Of a stretch of 9,227 bases of DNA, positions 7,509 through 9,227 are shown one piece after another (position 1 is the stretch's first letter; each line of letters opens with the position of its first letter). Both the position numbers and the translations under genes were made by a program. Source of the stretch: Crocinitomicaceae bacterium. Lineage in GTDB: Bacteria > Bacteroidota > Bacteroidia > Flavobacteriales_D > Crocinitomicaceae. The notes under the pieces were generated by a model. That model had not been told where the DNA came from. It did not search any database and worked only from the letters and a program-made list of their open reading frames with translations. The stretch is from positions 1 to 9,227 of the forward strand of contig JAHEMP010000075.1 of NCBI GenBank assembly GCA_024643585.1, in the 5' to 3' direction.

Positions 7509-7532
7509 AAAAGAGGGGACTGTCGTCCCCTC
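7509..7532 (-). promoter_or_regulatory. Terminator-like hairpin in the rimP leader (putative attenuator)
   Basis: On the minus strand the perfect 8-bp stem GAGGGGAC / GTCCCCTC closes a GACA tetraloop and is followed at once by TTTTTATA, then the rimP ATG 13 nt after the stem. By shape it is an intrinsic terminator placed inside a leader of about 57 nt, in front of the gene instead of after one. No gene ends upstream on this strand, so it cannot be an ordinary 3' terminator. Attenuation of the rimP-nusA operon is the natural hypothesis; rimP-leader attenuators are known in gammaproteobacteria. The function here is inferred. Confidence 0.6.
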
Positions 7533-7547
7533 GTTTGTAATCTTCAC

Positions 7548-7555
7548 TATGTTTG
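7548..7555 (+). promoter_or_regulatory. Candidate -7 element for the DUF3109 gene
   Basis: TATGTTTG on the plus strand is a perfect TAnnTTTG match. It lies 52 bp before one possible start (7607) and 97 bp before the preferred start (7652). No TTG is found 19-21 bp upstream; a TTTG at 7534-7537 is too close. It faces the rimP -7 box across a 6-bp gap. Confidence 0.4.
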
Positions 7556-7561
7556 ATGTTG

Positions 7562-7591
7562 CAAATGTACAGCTTTTTTTGGAAAAGGCAA
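7562..7591 (-). promoter_or_regulatory. rimP-nusA promoter (TTG-N19-TACATTTG)
   Basis: On the minus strand TTG at 7591-7589 is followed after 19 bp by TACATTTG at 7569-7562, a perfect -7 element with ideal spacing for the Bacteroidota housekeeping sigma factor. Transcription would begin near 7555-7558, giving a leader of about 57 nt that contains the terminator-like hairpin. The element overlaps the upstream region of the divergent DUF3109 gene. Confidence 0.65.
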
Positions 7592-7651
7592 GAATTCTCA
7601 TTTAATATGTCTGAAAGCGACTGTTATGAAAAAAATGCAGACCTTTGTCCC

Positions 7652-8260
7652 ATGCTAGTAAATATCCAAGATAAAGTCGTTTCTACACAAGTTTTTGATC
7701 GAAAATTCATTTGCGATTTGAACGCCTGCAAAGGGGCTTGTTGTGTCCATGGAGATTCAGGTGCTCCTTTAAAATTTGAAGAAGTCGATATTTTGGAAAA
7801 TGATTTGGAACATTATCTTCCCTACATGCGGCCCGAAGGGATAGCCGAAGTGGAGAAAAATGGCGTTTTTTACATTGATCAAGACAATGAACCGGTTACA
7901 GCGCTAATCAACGGCGGCGAATGTGCTTTCGTTTATTTCGATGGCGACGGAACGGCAAAATGTGCGGTTGAAAAAGCGCATATGGAAGGAAAAACCGATT
8001 TCAAAAAACCAATTTCTTGTCATTTGTATCCAATTCGTGAAAAACGTTTTGATACCATGACAGCCTTGGACTACAACGAATGGGATATCTGCGCGCCGGC
8101 GTGCGCTTGTGGCGATAAATTGGATGTTCCGGTTTACAAATTCCTGAAAGAACCGATTACCAGAGCCTACGGCAAGGATTTCTACGATGAAATGGAAATA
8201 GTAGCGAAGGAATGGGCGGATAGATCGGCGGATAGATCGGCGGATAGATCGGCGGATTGA
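7652..8260 (+). CDS. DUF3109 family cysteine-rich protein
   Basis: A 202-residue cytosolic protein of unknown function that resembles the DUF3109 family common in Bacteroidota. Family-like features are VVSTQVFDRKFICDLNACKGACC (about 9-31), GDSGAPL, LINGGECAFVYFDG, KPISCHLYPIR and VPVYKFLKEPITRAYG. Cysteines at 21, 26, 30, 31, 91, 104, 123, 147, 151 and 153 look like ligands for a metal or iron-sulfur cluster, as proposed for similar C-rich YkgJ-type proteins. No activity is known to me. The start at 7652 (MLVNIQDKVVS) fits the usual family N-terminus. An in-frame ATG at 7607 (MSESDCYEKN) after AT-rich sequence would add 15 residues and cannot be excluded. The family-like part ends near residue 189 (VAKEWAD). 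The remaining tail RSADRSADRSAD is encoded by a 12-bp tandem repeat and looks like a recent addition. The gene diverges from rimP and converges on miaE. Confidence 0.88.
   Translation: MLVNIQDKVVSTQVFDRKFICDLNACKGACCVHGDSGAPLKFEEVDILENDLEHYLPYMRPEGIAEVEKNGVFYIDQDNEPVTALINGGECAFVYFDGDGTAKCAVEKAHMEGKTDFKKPISCHLYPIREKRFDTMTALDYNEWDICAPACACGDKLDVPVYKFLKEPITRAYGKDFYDEMEIVAKEWADRSADRSADRSAD
8215..8257 (+). repeat. 12-bp in-frame tandem repeat at the DUF3109 3' end, about 3.6 copies
   Basis: Three perfect copies of GGCGGATAGATC plus a 7-bp partial copy run directly into the TGA stop. They encode the C-terminal (A-D-R-S)n tail. Because the unit is a multiple of three, copy-number change would alter tail length but not frame. 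Confidence 0.97.
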
Positions 8261-8263
8261 CGA

Positions 8264-8321
8264 ATTGCTGATTGCTGATTGCTGATTGCTGATTGCTGAT
8301 TGCTGATTGCTGATTGCTGAT
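8264..8321 (+). repeat. Heptamer tandem array (ATTGCTG), 8 perfect copies
   Basis: Eight uninterrupted copies of ATTGCTG followed by AT, beginning 4 bp after the DUF3109 stop and lying between the 3' ends of two converging genes. The unit is not self-complementary. No intrinsic terminator is recognisable in 8261-8372. The flank 8341-8372 has related degenerate words such as AATCAGTAATT. Confidence 0.97.
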
Positions 8322-8372
8322 AATAAAAAATATTGTGAAATCCGCAATTCTCTAATTCGTAATCAGTAATTC

Positions 8373-8954
8373 CTATCCGTGAATCGTTTCTTCTTTACCG
8401 TATCGCTGAATAACTTCCGACTCGAAATCTATCCATTCTTTCCAACGCTTTTCGACATCTACTTTATTTCCGTAGGTTTTAGCGTATTTCAAGAACAAAG
8501 TATAATGTCCAGCTTCTGAAACCATTAAGTCGTGGTAGAAACTAGCTAATGCTTCGTCTTTGATGTTTAAAGAAAGTGTTCTGAAACGCTCGCAGCTTCT
8601 TGCCTCTATCATGGCTGAAAATAGTAATCGATCGACTAAAGCTTGGTCGCGACTTCCATCCTTTTTCATGAAACGAGCCAATTCGTTTACATATGAATCT
8701 TTTCGTTCACGACCCAATTCTAGTCCTCGAGATTTGATAAGTTCGTGTACTTGCTCAAAATGCTCCATTTCCTCTTGCGCCAACTTGATCATATCGGAAA
8801 CCAATTCTGGTTTTTCAGAATTATTGACAATGATAGAAATGGCATTGGTAGCCGCTTTTTGTTCGCACCAAGCATGATCCGTCAATATTTCTTCGATGTT
8901 TGATTCTACGATATTTACCCAACGAGGGTCGGTTGCTAATTTGAGGCCGAGCAT
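8373..8954 (-). CDS. miaE: tRNA-(ms2io6A37)-hydroxylase MiaE
   Basis: MiaE is a diiron monooxygenase that hydroxylates the isopentenyl group of ms2i6A at position 37 of tRNAs reading UNN codons. It acts after MiaA and MiaB, neither of which is in this window. The 193 residues form a ferritin-like helical bundle. Likely iron ligands are Glu31 (in CEQKAA), Glu62 and His65 (in EEMEHF), Glu117 (in IEARSCERF), and Glu147 and His150 (in SEAGHY), giving two ExxH pairs and two single Glu as expected for this fold. The N-terminus MLGLKLATDPRWVNIVESNIEEILTDHAWCE is very typical of the flavobacterial form and supports the ATG at 8952-8954. A near-consensus -7 box lies 17 bp upstream. The gene is a single transcription unit converging on the DUF3109 gene. 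All ligands appear intact. Confidence 0.93.
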   Translation of the reverse strand: MLGLKLATDPRWVNIVESNIEEILTDHAWCEQKAATNAISIIVNNSEKPELVSDMIKLAQEEMEHFEQVHELIKSRGLELGRERKDSYVNELARFMKKDGSRDQALVDRLLFSAMIEARSCERFRTLSLNIKDEALASFYHDLMVSEAGHYTLFLKYAKTYGNKVDVEKRWKEWIDFESEVIQRYGKEETIHG

Positions 8955-8970
8955 TTTTTTGATTTTTTGG

Positions 8971-8978
8971 TAAAGTTA
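8971..8978 (-). promoter_or_regulatory. Candidate -7 element for miaE
   Basis: The minus strand reads TAACTTTA, matching TAnnTTTG except at the last base, 16 bp upstream of the miaE ATG, the same distance as the tatA -7 box. No -33 TTG is seen at the expected spacing. Confidence 0.35.
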
Positions 8979-9061
8979 GGCGTTTTCTTTGGGAATATGG
9001 AACATGGAGTATGTAACGTTCGCTGCGCTCACTGATGGATAATGAATTATACATTTATAAA

Positions 9062-9091
9062 AAAGCCGAAAACTTTTCTGTTTTCGGCTTT
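9062..9091 (-). terminator. Intrinsic terminator, probably for the atpG operon
   Basis: A perfect 12-bp stem, AAAGCCGAAAAC (9062-9073) and GTTTTCGGCTTT (9080-9091), with a 6-nt loop. On the minus strand it is followed by further T residues (TTTTTTATAAA in all), so it best terminates the leftward atpG transcript, whose stop is 76 bp upstream. The plus-strand side has a poorer T-run. Confidence 0.82.
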
Positions 9092-9100
9092 CTGTTTAAA

Positions 9101-9160
9101 GCGTTTCTTCGCTCAGCGCTCAATTATTGCTTTAACGAGCATTGAGCGGAGTCGAAATGC
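9101..9160. repeat. REP-like imperfect palindrome
   Basis: The left arm 9101-9124 and right arm 9141-9160 are imperfect inverted copies. CGCTCAAT / ATTGAGCG is exact (8 bp) and the outer GCGTTTC / GAAATGC pairs with one wobble; the loop is 16 nt. The right arm contains GAGCGGAGTCGAAATG, a word of the type found as dispersed intergenic repeats in many bacterial genomes. It sits in the 3' untranslated region of atpG, between its stop and the terminator. Whether it is dispersed in this genome cannot be seen from one window. Confidence 0.6.
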
Positions 9161-9166
9161 GAATTC

Positions 9167-9227
9167 TTAGTTATTCAAAGCTTCTGCTCCACCAACGATC
9201 TCTAGGATTTCGTTTGTAATGGCCGCT
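9167..9227 (-). CDS. atpG: ATP synthase F1 gamma subunit, C-terminal fragment
   Basis: Only the last 19 codons are inside the window (AAITNEILEIVGGAEALNN, then TAA). The AAIT-x-E(I/L)-x-EIVGGAxAL pattern is the conserved C-terminal helix of the F1 gamma subunit, the rotor shaft that turns within the alpha3beta3 head; these residues form part of the long coiled coil. The gene enters from the right edge, so nothing can be said of its start or operon partners. The REP-like palindrome and the terminator just downstream suggest that it is the last gene of its transcription unit. Confidence 0.85.
   Translation of the reverse strand, partial: AAITNEILEIVGGAEALNN

Noticed and set aside
7500..7601. 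34-codon N-terminal extension of rimP
   Set aside because: The extension has no family similarity and would be translated from the promoter and hairpin region. The internal Met at 7497-7499 fits the family start.
8264..8321. Possible CRISPR or iteron array
   Set aside because: The units are 7 bp and directly adjacent with no spacers, and no replication or cas gene is nearby. It is a simple satellite.
7904..8347. 147-codon minus-strand frame crossing both tandem repeats
   Set aside because: It is created by translating the repeats and the antisense of DUF3109, with no similarity or promoter.

Overview
This 9.2 kb window looks like ordinary chromosomal core sequence from a Bacteroidota bacterium, most likely Flavobacteriales. 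A Crocinitomicaceae/Fluviicola-like host is a guess from protein style only. Four things point there: a secreted protein with a type IX secretion (T9SS) C-terminal sorting domain; promoters with the Bacteroidota -7 element TAnnTTTG; starts preceded by A/T-rich sequence instead of Shine-Dalgarno sites; and AT-rich DNA with flavobacterial-type NusA, IF-2, TatA, GatA and MiaE. No plasmid, phage, IS element, CRISPR array or RNA gene was seen.

Layout, left to right. Positions 1-1092 (minus) hold tatA followed by gatA, which runs off the left edge; a consensus -7 box sits just upstream of tatA. Positions 1328-2410 (plus) encode a secreted T9SS cargo protein of unknown function. A bidirectional terminator (2508-2537) separates it from infB (2557-5376, minus). 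A 404-bp gap (5377-5780) carries the nusA terminator, an infB promoter and a leader hairpin. nusA (5781-7016) and rimP (7023-7499) follow as a tight minus-strand pair. A DUF3109 gene (7652-8260, plus) diverges from rimP and ends in a 12-bp in-frame tandem repeat. It is followed by eight copies of a heptamer (8264-8321), then by miaE (8373-8954, minus). A REP-like palindrome and a terminator lie between miaE and the C-terminal codons of atpG (9167-9227, minus), which enters from the right edge.

Functionally the window is mostly translation and transcription machinery: Glu/Asp-tRNA amidation (GatA), initiation (IF-2), 30S maturation (RimP), elongation/termination control (NusA) and tRNA hydroxylation (MiaE). 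Export (TatA, T9SS cargo) and F1-ATPase gamma complete it. The classical rimP-nusA-infB order is kept, but a perfect intrinsic terminator followed by a strong promoter splits infB off.

The most interesting signal is that rimP and infB each start with a good TTG-N19/20-TAnnTTTG promoter. Each promoter is followed 21-29 nt later by nearly the same terminator-like hairpin, GA(A)GGGG[A/G]C-N4-GTCCCCTC plus a T-run. This suggests that two separate transcription units of the same regulon share a leader attenuator or protein-binding element, perhaps linked to NusA autoregulation. The regulatory role is inference.
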